Shown: positions 1 to 5,412 of the stretch, one piece after another
Position numbering within the stretch: position 1 is the first letter of the stretch
Layout of the letters: each line of letters opens with the position of its first letter
NCBI GenBank assembly: GCA_024998705.1
Contig: JACOEF010000070.1
Location: 1 to 8,866 of the forward strand
Source of the DNA: Nitrospira sp.
GTDB lineage: Bacteria; Nitrospirota; Nitrospiria; Nitrospirales; Nitrospiraceae
Direction: 5' to 3'
Length of the DNA stretch: 8,866 nucleotides
The notes under the pieces: model-generated
Database searches by the model: none
What the model saw: only the letters and a program-made list of their open reading frames with translations
What the model was told of the DNA's origin: nothing
Program-made: the position numbers and the translations under genes

Positions 1-17
1 CCATTTTCGCCCTCGCC

Positions 18-695
18 TCACGACCCGCTCTTCTCGAATAACTTCACCACCAGCGTCTTCTCTTTAATGCGCTCTATCAACTGCGCACAGGAGGCATCGC
101 GAATGATACTCGCGAACTGCGCATGATAGCTGGCAACCAAACTTCCTCCGTCCATCACCGCGTCGTAGACCAACCAGCGTCCGTCCTGACTGACCAGCCG
201 GAAGTCGATGAAGGTATCGACCTTCTCTCCGACGAGCCGTGTTTTGACTTGCGCGAAGGGGTGTTTCCGTTGCTCTGAGAGGTAACTGATTCGTTCACCG
301 GAATACTCCACCATCCGGTTGGCGAGCGCGTCGCGAAGCAACTGCACAAAGAGCCCGACATATTCCCGCCGTGCCACATCGCTCAGTTGCCCCCAAGATG
401 CGCCCAGCGACCGTTTGGCCATGTCCTCGTAATGCACATGATGTCGAATGACCTGTTCAATTTCCCAACGCCGCGCCTCGGATCGACTCGGGTCTTTGAG
501 CTCCTTGAGGATATACAGCAACTCCGACACAGTCCCCTTCACGGTCTCGGTGGGCCCCTGCTCGGACCAAGCGGCCGTGGCCTGCGTGAGCCCCATCAGC
601 ACAGTTATGGCTATCACAACGGTCAGACCTCGCCAGGAGTTCGCCCGAAGCCCGCACCGTTGGGCCACCACTGCTGCCCCGCTGTTGTCGATCAT
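18..695 (-). CDS. MlaC/Ttg2D-like periplasmic phospholipid-binding protein
   Basis: This is probably the soluble carrier that moves phospholipid through the periplasm between an outer-membrane lipoprotein and an inner-membrane Mla-type ABC transporter. The family call rests on the overall pattern. An N-terminal hydrophobic segment (about residues 22-42 from the chosen start, ending near TAAWS) is a likely signal peptide. Then come an MAKRSLGASW block, a charged helix with LLRDAL, an EYSGE strand, and the C-terminal signature WLVYDAVMDGGSLVASY followed by QFASII and a closing Lys-rich helix. At 225 aa the length is usual for the family. The frame opens further upstream at 734, but the ATG at 695 has AGGAG seven bases before it, so it is preferred. 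It is the last visible gene of a minus-strand operon, 92 nt after the helix-hairpin-helix gene. A further ATG at 4-2 with GAGGG upstream may begin another gene beyond the left edge. No mlaE, mlaF or mlaD is visible, so the transport partners are unknown. Confidence 0.85.
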   Translation of the reverse strand: MIDNSGAAVVAQRCGLRANSWRGLTVVIAITVLMGLTQATAAWSEQGPTETVKGTVSELLYILKELKDPSRSEARRWEIEQVIRHHVHYEDMAKRSLGASWGQLSDVARREYVGLFVQLLRDALANRMVEYSGERISYLSEQRKHPFAQVKTRLVGEKVDTFIDFRLVSQDGRWLVYDAVMDGGSLVASYHAQFASIIRDASCAQLIERIKEKTLVVKLFEKSGS

Positions 696-702
696 GCAGT
701 CA

Positions 703-710
703 CTCCTCTC
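703..710 (-). promoter_or_regulatory. Ribosome binding site fixing the mlaC-like start
   Basis: On the minus strand the sequence reads GAGAGGAG, leaving seven bases before the ATG at 695. No comparable site precedes the in-frame ATG at 734. This decides the start. Confidence 0.7.
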
Positions 711-787
711 GACTATTCGAGCCGACCGTCTCATTCACGAGCGCCACAACACCGGCCGTTCGAAACCGGAAGGCCCTCCCCGGCCTA

Positions 788-1078
788 TTACGTCCGCCTG
801 GCCACCAGTCGGTCCATAATCCGGCCATAGACGTATTCAGGTAAAATCTCTCTCGTCAGCAGCTCATCCCGATGCCGGTAGGGGCGCCCAGCCACAATCT
901 TCTTCGCATAAAACTCGCCGATTCCGGTGAGCGACTTGAGCTGTGGAATTTGAGCACTATTGATATCGAGTGAGGTATTCCGGCCGCCACCCCACGAACT
1001 TGTCCCGGTCGTCAAGGACAGCTCGTTACCAAGAGACTTACCGGCCGACCTTGAACGCACACGATGTTCCATACGCAT
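788..1078 (-). CDS. ComEA-type helix-hairpin-helix protein
   Basis: A small protein (96 aa) whose C-terminal half is a helix-hairpin-helix domain of the ComEA type, a fold that binds the DNA backbone without sequence specificity. Visible elements are the LDINSA lead-in at residues 37-42, the hairpin TGIGEFYAKKIVAGRPY at about 51-67, and the closing helix EYVYGRIMDRLVAR. The first 36 residues are polar, Ser/Gly-rich and look disordered. The ATG at 1078 has AGAAGGA seven bases upstream. The frame stays open to an ATG at 1144, which would add a short Cys/Met-rich hydrophobic stretch (MWMCLCMVGFAKW), but there is no good ribosome binding site there. With the short start the protein has no signal peptide or membrane anchor, unlike classical ComEA, which displays this domain in the periplasm. 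The longer start could anchor it. The fold is clear. The role (DNA uptake, DNA repair or other) cannot be told from sequence. Confidence 0.82.
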   Translation of the reverse strand: MRMEHRVRSRSAGKSLGNELSLTTGTSSWGGGRNTSLDINSAQIPQLKSLTGIGEFYAKKIVAGRPYRHRDELLTREILPEYVYGRIMDRLVARRT

Positions 1079-1085
1079 ATCGTCA

Positions 1086-1092
1086 TCCTTCT
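1086..1092 (-). promoter_or_regulatory. Ribosome binding site of the helix-hairpin-helix gene
   Basis: AGAAGGA on the minus strand, seven bases before the ATG at 1078. It favours the short form of the protein over the 118-codon form that begins at 1144. Confidence 0.55.
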
Positions 1093-1192
1093 GGCGGTAA
1101 CACCATTTGGCAAAGCCCACCATACACAGACACATCCACATCATCGCACCCGGCTAAGTCGACTCGCCGACGGGTATGGCGGGACGAGCGGA

Positions 1193-1480
1193 CTAGCGTC
1201 CAGGAACGGCTCGCATGGATGCACGATCGGATTCGTCGCGCTGACAACTCTGCTCGGCAATCAACCGTTGCCCGGGTGTCGCCCCCTGAGGAATTCTCGT
1301 CAGGCAAATCGGCAGCGTATCCTCGACGGCACCGGAAGCCACCGCAACGGACTTGACCGGCGCGACGGTCACAACGGGTTTCTGGTCCGTGGCATGGACG
1401 GTCAGTGAGACGGCAAGCAACCAAGCGGTTGCCAGAAAAAGACTCAATACTCTCGTGGTGCTTGTTTGATAAATACGCAT
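1193..1480 (-). CDS. Small secreted protein of unknown function, 95 aa
   Basis: I do not recognise the family with certainty. The start is well supported: GGGAGG lies nine bases before the ATG at 1480. Residues 1-30 form a textbook Sec signal peptide: a short basic n-region (MRIYQTSTTR), a hydrophobic core (VLSLFLATAWLLAVSL), and likely cleavage after VHA at residue 30. The mature part is about 65 aa. It starts with a Val/Ala/Pro-rich stretch (QKPVVTVAPVKSVAVASG) and continues into a more structured-looking C-terminus with two cysteines, at 59 (LPICLTRIP) and 79 (EQSCQRDE). Spaced 20 residues apart, these could form a disulfide in the periplasm. It sits 47 nt after the 45-aa membrane protein and 114 nt before the helix-hairpin-helix gene, so it is probably co-transcribed. 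It is expected to be periplasmic. There is no lipobox. Confidence 0.75.
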   Translation of the reverse strand: MRIYQTSTTRVLSLFLATAWLLAVSLTVHATDQKPVVTVAPVKSVAVASGAVEDTLPICLTRIPQGATPGQRLIAEQSCQRDESDRASMRAVPGR

Positions 1481-1527
1481 AGGATGAAACCTCCCAAATA
1501 GGCAACCGTGTAACTTACAGACGCAGG

Positions 1528-1665
1528 TTAGCGCCCCTTCGCCACCAGCACGTAATCATGCAGGTATGTGTACAGCATAACGCTCAGCATGGCAGCACCG
1601 AAGCAGACCGTCGCGACCGTAAACAGATTGCGTGAGGCCCAGAACTGTATTGTCTGCGCCATCAT
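1528..1665 (-). CDS. Tiny single-span membrane protein, 45 aa
   Basis: A very short but convincing gene. GGAGG lies five bases before the ATG at 1665 and eight bases before a second in-frame ATG at 1662; either could be used. The product starts MMAQTIQFWASRNLF and continues into one hydrophobic helix of about 19 residues (TVATVCFGAAMLSVMLYTY, residues 16-34). It ends in a short tail with a terminal basic patch (AKGR) before TAA. One membrane span is clear. By the positive-inside rule the topology is ambiguous, with Arg12 before the span and Lys/Arg at the C-terminus. Proteins of this size are often accessory subunits of membrane complexes such as oxidases or transporters, but nothing here identifies a partner. 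It lies 76 nt after the 28-aa gene and 47 nt before the secreted 95-aa gene. I found no known family for it. Confidence 0.75.
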   Translation of the reverse strand: MMAQTIQFWASRNLFTVATVCFGAAMLSVMLYTYLHDYVLVAKGR

Positions 1666-1690
1666 GGTATCCTCCATTTGACATCAGATC

Positions 1691-1706
1691 CCTGCCGGTT
1701 GGCAGG
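1691..1706 (-). repeat. Perfect stem-loop between the two tiny genes
   Basis: CCTGCC and GGCAGG pair perfectly around a four-base loop (AACC on the transcribed strand). There is no T-run after it, so it is not a normal terminator. It may be an mRNA processing or stability element in the spacer between the 28-aa and 45-aa genes. Confidence 0.5.
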
Positions 1707-1741
1707 AGACCTCAAGAGCACTCGTAACTCAAATCGTCTGT

Positions 1742-1828
1742 CTACGCTCTGCCGTCCGAGTAACTAGCCCACATCGCAACAACCCACGTGAAGACCATAA
1801 TTCCGATGAGTGTCCAAATTTGATACAT
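1742..1828 (-). CDS. Tiny single-span membrane protein, 28 aa
   Basis: The frame has 28 codons plus TAG. A perfect AGGAGG (1834-1839) lies five bases before the ATG at 1828, which is why I accept so short a gene. The product begins MYQIWTLIGIMVFTWVVAMW, one continuous hydrophobic helix that fills about residues 4-21. It ends in a short polar tail, ASYSDGRA. It contains three tryptophans (5, 15, 20), typical of residues near the membrane interface. Size and shape recall small accessory subunits of respiratory or transport complexes (for example CydX-type peptides), but there is no specific sequence match that I can see and no oxidase gene nearby. It is the first gene of the minus-strand operon that ends with the MlaC-like gene. 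Standard gene callers would miss it. Confidence 0.72.
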   Translation of the reverse strand: MYQIWTLIGIMVFTWVVAMWASYSDGRA

Positions 1829-1833
1829 GACAA

Positions 1834-1839
1834 CCTCCT
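1834..1839 (-). promoter_or_regulatory. Consensus Shine-Dalgarno of the 28-aa gene
   Basis: AGGAGG on the minus strand, five bases from the ATG at 1828. This is the strongest single argument that the 28-codon frame is translated. Confidence 0.7.
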
Positions 1840-1890
1840 AGCTGCGCGAATCTTGCCGTAAGCAAAAGACTCCATCCTGAGTAGATCGAC

Positions 1891-1911
1891 TGATCGGCCA
1901 ATGACCGATCA
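1891..1911 (-). repeat. Inverted repeat in the leader of the tiny-gene operon
   Basis: TGATCGG and CCGATCA form a perfect 7-bp inverted repeat around a 7-base centre, 63 nt before the 28-aa gene. It lies downstream of the candidate promoter, so it would be transcribed. It could be an RNA hairpin in the leader or an operator. No T-run follows it. Confidence 0.5.
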
Positions 1912-2055
1912 CTGCGGGCCTATCATCGCTGGACTCTTGTTCTATGGCGGCGAAGCGGCGAAGACTTGGGACTCGCACGCGCCATGAGGGAGAGGGAGGG
2001 AGAAAACCTGCGCGCGAAAGGAGAAAGCCGGCGTGGCTCAGTACGTCATAGATTC

Positions 2056-2084
2056 ACCCTATAGGGCTGAGAGAGTGCTGTCAA
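2056..2084 (-). promoter_or_regulatory. Candidate sigma70-type promoter for the minus-strand operon
   Basis: On the minus strand a perfect -35 box TTGACA (2084-2079) is followed after 17 bases by TAGGGT (2061-2056). An alternative -10, TATAGG, sits at 15-base spacing. The -10 overlaps a 10-bp palindrome, CCCTATAGGG (2057-2066), which could be a regulator site. A start near 2049 gives a leader of about 220 nt before the 28-aa gene. The -10 match is weak, so this is moderate evidence only. Confidence 0.45.
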
Positions 2085-2371
2085 TGCGCCGGAGCGTCAC
2101 TCTCACTGCAAGAGCATGATTCTATGCGGCAATATTTATTATCAACGATCCGTCGTTGTGCACCATATTCGATGCCGTGTACTCCATAGCGACCGCTACA
2201 CACCTCCGTGGTAAGACGTGGGTGCGGGAGGAACAAGTGTGATACACTGTGAATAGATCGCTGATTCATCAGCCGCCGAACTCTTGCTCACCGTCGACTC
2301 TGTGTCCGTCGGGTAGCACGATCGATTCAACCGCCCTTCCGTCCGCGATACTCCGCTCGTTTTATTCTGAA

Positions 2372-2458
2372 ATTCCCATTCGCCGGCCGAGGCGCGTACC
2401 GCGGTGCAATTGTACGCTTGCGGATCTATGGGAATCCCGGCGTCTACGTACAGGTACG
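2372..2458 (+). repeat. Nested inverted repeats in front of the SH3-like gene
   Basis: Outer arms ATTCCCAT (2372-2379) and ATGGGAAT (2428-2435) pair perfectly over 8 bp. Inside them GCGTAC (2394-2399) pairs with GTACGC (2412-2417). A second CGTAC/GTACG pair, only two bases apart, lies at 2447-2458, directly before the ribosome binding site at 2465-2469. The CGTAC and GTACG half-sites could also pair across the two units. It could be a structured leader RNA or a set of operators. Which one is not decided by the sequence. Confidence 0.5.
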
Positions 2459-2477
2459 ATAACAAGGAGACACAACC

Positions 2478-2867
2478 GTGATGAGCAACGGGCAAGACAA
2501 TCAAGCAACCCCGATCGCACGATGGGTACGCATTCCAAACGGCACCAAGGTCAGGCACCGGCATAAGGGGTATGACGGGCACATCGACGGATTAACCGAG
2601 ATCGTGGTCGGACCGAGTCGAAATCCCGATGGAAAAACACAGTATCGATTGAACATCGGTGGCTCGTCCCGGGAACTGGTCACTGAAGATGATCTCAGCA
2701 TCCTCGTGGATAGCGACAATCTCGTGATCATGATCCGGCAGAAGGAACCATACCGTCGCTCGATCACGGCACAACTGCATGGCGTCCTCGCCGAAGATCG
2801 ATTCATCAAAGCCGGCAGATCGAGCGCCGTGCCAGCCGCGACGCCCCCTCAAGCGCCACCCGCCTGA
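2478..2867 (+). CDS. Small SH3-like beta-barrel domain protein, function unknown
   Basis: A 129-aa cytoplasmic protein without signal peptide or membrane span. Residues about 15-78 read as a compact beta-rich module: WVRIPNGTKVRHRHKGYDG, then IDGLTEIVVG, KTQYRLNIGG and ELVTEDDLSILVD. The pattern of a basic, Gly-containing strand pair followed by an acidic EDDL is typical of SH3-like barrels that touch nucleic acid or protein partners, but I cannot name a family. Residues 80-112 form a second, more helical part with basic patches (IRQKEPYRRS). The last 15 residues are an Ala/Pro-rich tail. AGGAG at 2465-2469 is eight bases before a GTG at 2478 and eleven before an ATG at 2481. Either start changes the protein by one residue. 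A small basic gene follows 35 nt later on the same strand and is probably co-transcribed. Confidence 0.75.
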   Translation: MMSNGQDNQATPIARWVRIPNGTKVRHRHKGYDGHIDGLTEIVVGPSRNPDGKTQYRLNIGGSSRELVTEDDLSILVDSDNLVIMIRQKEPYRRSITAQLHGVLAEDRFIKAGRSSAVPAATPPQAPPA

Positions 2868-2902
2868 CGCACGCTGCTCCCATGCGAACTACGGAGGTGA
2901 CC

Positions 2903-3085
2903 ATGAGCCACACGACTTCTAAAAAGCGGCAACGAGAACAGACCCAACGTGATCGCCGCATGCAGAAAGAAGCTCACCGCCGGCAACGAAAATCCGACGC
3001 CCCAAGATTGCCCGGCCAAGGAGACCCCGACTTGGCAGGTATGGTCGCAGGACCTCAGCCTCCGCAGGAAAATGGTCCCCACTAA
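2903..3085 (+). CDS. Small, highly basic hypothetical protein, 60 aa
   Basis: Start supported by GGAGG five bases before the ATG at 2903; an in-frame ATG at 2882 has no such site. Residues 7-33 are almost entirely Lys, Arg, Gln and Glu (KKRQREQTQRDRRMQKEAHR), predicted to be one long charged helix. The second half is Pro/Gly-rich and probably disordered, ending ENGPH. There is no signal peptide and no membrane segment. Such proteins usually contact nucleic acid or ribosomes, but that is inference from charge alone. It follows the SH3-like gene by 35 nt. The TAA stop sits exactly in the loop of a CCCAC/GTGGG stem-loop (3078-3090). Confidence 0.62.
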   Translation: MSHTTSKKRQREQTQRDRRMQKEAHRRQRKSDAPRLPGQGDPDLAGMVAGPQPPQENGPH

Positions 3086-3090
3086 GTGGG
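3078..3090 (+). repeat. Stem-loop with the stop codon in its loop
   Basis: CCCAC pairs with GTGGG around the TAA stop codon of the 60-aa gene. It lacks a following T-run, so it is more likely a 3' end stabiliser or chance than a true terminator. The 144-base gap to the convergent carbonic anhydrase gene shows no better terminator. It also holds an 8-bp palindrome, TCACGTGA, at 3110-3117. Confidence 0.35.
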
Positions 3091-3229
3091 TGGACTGGTC
3101 GGCACACAATCACGTGACCGTCCGTAATTGATCAAGAGCCAGTCGGAGTGGAACTGAGATTGGTGATGGGGGAAAGGCTCGCGAATAATCGGCGGGCCTG
3201 AAAGTTGAGCGTTGCCGGAACGAAAACGA

Positions 3230-4018
3230 TTAGTCTTCGTCGATCTCGCGCTCATTCAAGGATTGAACCGGTCGGGCATTGTGGCCGATCAGAGACACAA
3301 ACCGTTCAATATGGCCAGGGGTAATAGAGATCGGCTCCTTCAGCACAATCCAGTGTACACCTTCCGTGCAGGGCGGCGTGGTGAGCGAACCATCGTAGGC
3401 GTAGTGGTGTAAATCTCGTGGCAGCAGATCCTGCGGATTAATCAACAAATCCCGCACCTCTTCCTGCTTCCCGCTCGGGATCCGCTCCCAGACGGACGCC
3501 AGGGAGGACGATTCCATTCCCAGATCCATCAACACCGCCAGGACGACCAGATGGCCGGACTCATCTCGATGCACAAGATGCGCTTCCATCGGATAGGTGT
3601 GGCCGTTGAGCTGATGCTCGCTTGGCGCATGGAAGTGAAACTCCTTGAGCGTATACGTGCGCCCAAGGACCTCAAGCGACTCGCCTGATTGAAAATCCAC
3701 CTCAATGGTGTGATGAGAAGCGACGACGTGACCGGGTGCGGCCGTGTAATGAACTAAGAGCCCGTCATGGCTCTGGTGGTGGGGCGTCGTGCGAATATTG
3801 ATGGGTGACTGCTGGGTGCCTTTTTCACAGGACGCCGTGGTTGGAGCGATTTCCCCCCAGTGCGAGGGGCCCTGATCACCATCATACTGCCACGCGATGG
3901 GCGTCGTACTAATAGGCGTGGGTGCCGGCAGTCCGGCCAGATCCCCATCGGCCGCCCACACCGTACTTACCACGAGCAGAGTACTGAGCCCCAGGCCCAA
4001 CCCCAGACGAGTCCTCAT
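3230..4018 (-). CDS. Exported alpha-class carbonic anhydrase
   Basis: Catalyses reversible hydration of CO2 to bicarbonate in the periplasm. With the ATG at 4018 the protein is 262 aa with a clear signal peptide (MRTRLGLGLGLSTLLVVSTV, cleavage near VWA at 20-22). Family marks are all present: SHWGEI near residue 52, QSPINI at 70-75, and FHFHAPSEH with zinc ligands His128 and His130. The third ligand is His147 (MEAHLVH), with gate residue Thr213 in SLTTPPC. His103 aligns with the proton-shuttle His64 of human CA II. Cys64 and Cys217 match the disulfide pair seen in bacterial alpha enzymes. The open frame extends to a TTG at 4102, but that TTG is the first base of the -35 box, so the short start is preferred despite only a weak, distant GGGGGAG. 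It lies downstream of ung but has its own promoter. It probably supplies bicarbonate or traps CO2 for fixation; that role is inferred. Confidence 0.95.
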   Translation of the reverse strand: MRTRLGLGLGLSTLLVVSTVWAADGDLAGLPAPTPISTTPIAWQYDGDQGPSHWGEIAPTTASCEKGTQQSPINIRTTPHHQSHDGLLVHYTAAPGHVVASHHTIEVDFQSGESLEVLGRTYTLKEFHFHAPSEHQLNGHTYPMEAHLVHRDESGHLVVLAVLMDLGMESSSLASVWERIPSGKQEEVRDLLINPQDLLPRDLHHYAYDGSLTTPPCTEGVHWIVLKEPISITPGHIERFVSLIGHNARPVQSLNEREIDED

Positions 4019-4073
4019 TCCCGGCAGCCACTCCCCCACGCGCACGATTGAGCAAGAACTAAAAAACCGGTGT

Positions 4074-4102
4074 AGTCTAAACAATGACGCGTCGCAAGTC
4101 AA
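4074..4102 (-). promoter_or_regulatory. Sigma70-type promoter of the carbonic anhydrase gene
   Basis: On the minus strand TTGACT (4102-4097), a 17-base spacer, then TAGACT (4079-4074). Spacing is ideal and both boxes match consensus well. The start would fall near 4067, giving a leader of about 50 nt to the ATG at 4018. It separates the gene from ung, which ends at 4155. Confidence 0.6.
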
Positions 4103-4154
4103 ATCCTATCCATGCGACTCGTGGATCAGATCCGCCGCGTGACTCGATTCCTGG

Positions 4155-4835
4155 TTAGAGATCGGGAATCTGCCAGTCGATCGGAGCAAGCGCCATCTCG
4201 ATGAGGGCTCGATTCACCTGTGAGAAACAACGAGAACCGAAAAAATTTTTTGCCGATAGCGGCGAAGGATGGGCACAGGCAATCACCACATGCTGCGGGT
4301 TCGTCACGAGCCTGCGCTTCTTCTTCGCCTCCTCGCCCCACAGCACGAATACCACACGCGTCGGTTTCTCGTTCACAAGCTCGATAATACGATCGGTCAT
4401 GACTTCCCATCCCCGCCCCCGATGCGAATTGGCGGCATGGGCGCGAACCGTCAGCACAGCATTAAGCATGAGAATTCCCTGTTTGGCCCAGGACTCCAAG
4501 CAGCCGTTGTTCGGGATGCGGCATCCGACATCGTCCCGTAGCTCACGATACACATTCCTCAGTGACGGTGGGATCGGCCGAACATGAGGCGGCACCGAAA
4601 AACACAGTCCGTGCGCCATACCCGGCGTATGATATGGATCTTGCCCAAGCAACAGCACCCGGACCTGTTCGTACGACGTCTCGCGCAGCGCCGCGAAAAT
4701 ATCCTGCTGCGGCGGCAGGATGGTTTCGCCCTCCGCCACTTCCGCATCCAGAAAAGATTCGAGATCCAGGTAGGTCGGGCTGAGGAGCTGCTTCCTGAGG
4801 AACGGTTTCCAGCCCGATGGGATAGGGGGCAACAT
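4155..4835 (-). CDS. ung: Uracil-DNA glycosylase, family 1
   Basis: Removes uracil from DNA as the first step of base-excision repair in the cytoplasm. At 226 aa it is close to the usual length (E. coli about 229). Motifs in order: GQDPYH at 64-69 with catalytic Asp66 and Tyr68; base-stacking Phe79; IPPSLRNVYREL at about 88-99; GILMLN at 120-125 with uracil-reading Asn125; and HPSPLS at 189-194 with catalytic His189 and intercalating Leu193. The residue before HPSPLS is Ala where many members have Pro, a mild variation. The frame extends to a GTG at 4856, but that has no ribosome binding site. The ATG at 4835 has GAGG nine bases upstream and is preferred. The C-terminus APIDWQIPDL is also typical. 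No clear promoter was found upstream. Confidence 0.97.
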   Translation of the reverse strand: MLPPIPSGWKPFLRKQLLSPTYLDLESFLDAEVAEGETILPPQQDIFAALRETSYEQVRVLLLGQDPYHTPGMAHGLCFSVPPHVRPIPPSLRNVYRELRDDVGCRIPNNGCLESWAKQGILMLNAVLTVRAHAANSHRGRGWEVMTDRIIELVNEKPTRVVFVLWGEEAKKKRRLVTNPQHVVIACAHPSPLSAKNFFGSRCFSQVNRALIEMALAPIDWQIPDL

Positions 4836-5001
4836 ACAACGAGACCTCACGCTCACCAGAGGATTTCATACACGCGGCCAGACTTTCCCAACATGCCCCT
4901 CTCTTGACCTGACAACCATCCCTGCTGAAACCTGCAAGAGCCCTGAGTGCACGACGGCACGCCCATGCATCGGTATGAATCACACTGAACGAGTCCCCCT
5001 G

Positions 5002-5047
5002 CAATGTAGGAGAAGCAAATGCTCCGGTCCGGCGATGCCCTACATTG
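5002..5047. repeat. Nine-base inverted repeat with GC-rich centre
   Basis: CAATGTAGG (5002-5010) and CCTACATTG (5039-5047) are perfect reverse complements separated by 28 bases that themselves contain CCGGTCCGG. The element could fold as a cruciform or RNA hairpin. There is no T-run on either side, so it is not an obvious terminator. Confidence 0.5.
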
Positions 5048-5073
5048 ACGAATGACTCCAGCCCGCCTAGAGT
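5045..5073 (+). promoter_or_regulatory. Promoter-like sequence without a downstream gene
   Basis: TTGACG (5045-5050), 17 bases, TAGAGT (5068-5073) on the plus strand. It has the same form as the carbonic anhydrase promoter. No plus-strand coding frame follows. A transcript would run toward the 3' end of the FecR gene, antisense to it. It may be chance. Confidence 0.25.
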
Positions 5074-5412
5074 GCGGAGAGTGCCTCCCCTAATACGACA
5101 GACTACCACCGGCACGCACACCCAGGATCAGTCCGCCAGTCGCCCCTCTCGCCCACAGAGATGGCCGCTGCCCCCCCGGGATCATGACCCCACTCATCGG
5201 GCAACTGGTTCCGCGTAAAATCTTGCTCAGCTGACGGCAGAATACGCCGTAAAAGGCCAGGAGAGCGAGTCGAGATGACCCAGCCGGGCGATAAATCCAG
5301 AGCCTCAGCCGCCACTCAGCTAAACAATTTCGGCTTAATCGGCTCAAATGGAGGTCCGGAGAGTACCTTACTGCCGGATGCGAGCGCGCACAGGAAAACT
5401 TGAGCCAATGCC

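Larger units (their letters stand above)
1840..2371. other. Intergenic region between divergent transcription units
   Basis: About 530 bases without a supported gene. It holds the operon leader and candidate promoter described separately, a purine-rich run on the plus strand (about 1984-2004), and a perfect 6-bp stem-loop CAACGA-TCCG-TCGTTG at 2143-2158 beside an AT-rich patch (aatatttatt). It also has a small inverted repeat AGTGT-GAT-ACACT at 2236-2248. Short open frames here lack ribosome binding sites and do not look like protein. No convincing plus-strand promoter for the gene at 2478 was found. Confidence 0.5.
4857..5412. other. Gene-free interval between ung and the FecR gene
   Basis: About 550 bases. 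Open frames exist on the minus strand (up to 85 codons at 5090-5347, and a longer frame running antisense into ung), but none has a ribosome binding site. All change character along their length, so I do not call a gene. The interval holds one long inverted repeat and a plus-strand promoter-like pair, listed separately. It may be a decayed gene, an RNA gene or simple spacer. Confidence 0.45.

Noticed and set aside
387..830. Plus-strand frames of 123-147 codons over the mlaC-like gene
   Set aside because: Antisense to a clearly coding family member, no ribosome binding site, Pro/Arg/His-rich composition typical of shadow frames.
1083..1505. 140-codon minus-strand frame covering the 95-aa secreted protein
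   Set aside because: Out of phase with a frame that has a good ribosome binding site and a textbook signal peptide; Arg/Cys-rich shadow.
1917..1979. Possible 20-codon leader peptide on the minus strand (upstream ATG near 1983)
   Set aside because: The ATG is preceded by a pyrimidine tract with no Shine-Dalgarno, and the product is Arg/Ser/Pro without sense.
1984..2004. Possible G-quadruplex in the purine run
   Set aside because: Only three runs of GGG occur close together; a fourth is missing.
4019..4102. TTG start extending carbonic anhydrase by 28 residues
   Set aside because: The TTG is the beginning of the -35 box TTGACT, and the extension would bury the signal peptide.
4543..5121. 192-codon minus-strand frame overlapping ung
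   Set aside because: Overlaps the conserved ung coding frame out of phase; composition is not protein-like and there is no ribosome binding site.
5090..5347. 85-codon minus-strand frame in the gene-free gap
   Set aside because: Non-ATG start without Shine-Dalgarno and no family resemblance. Kept only as possible decayed sequence.
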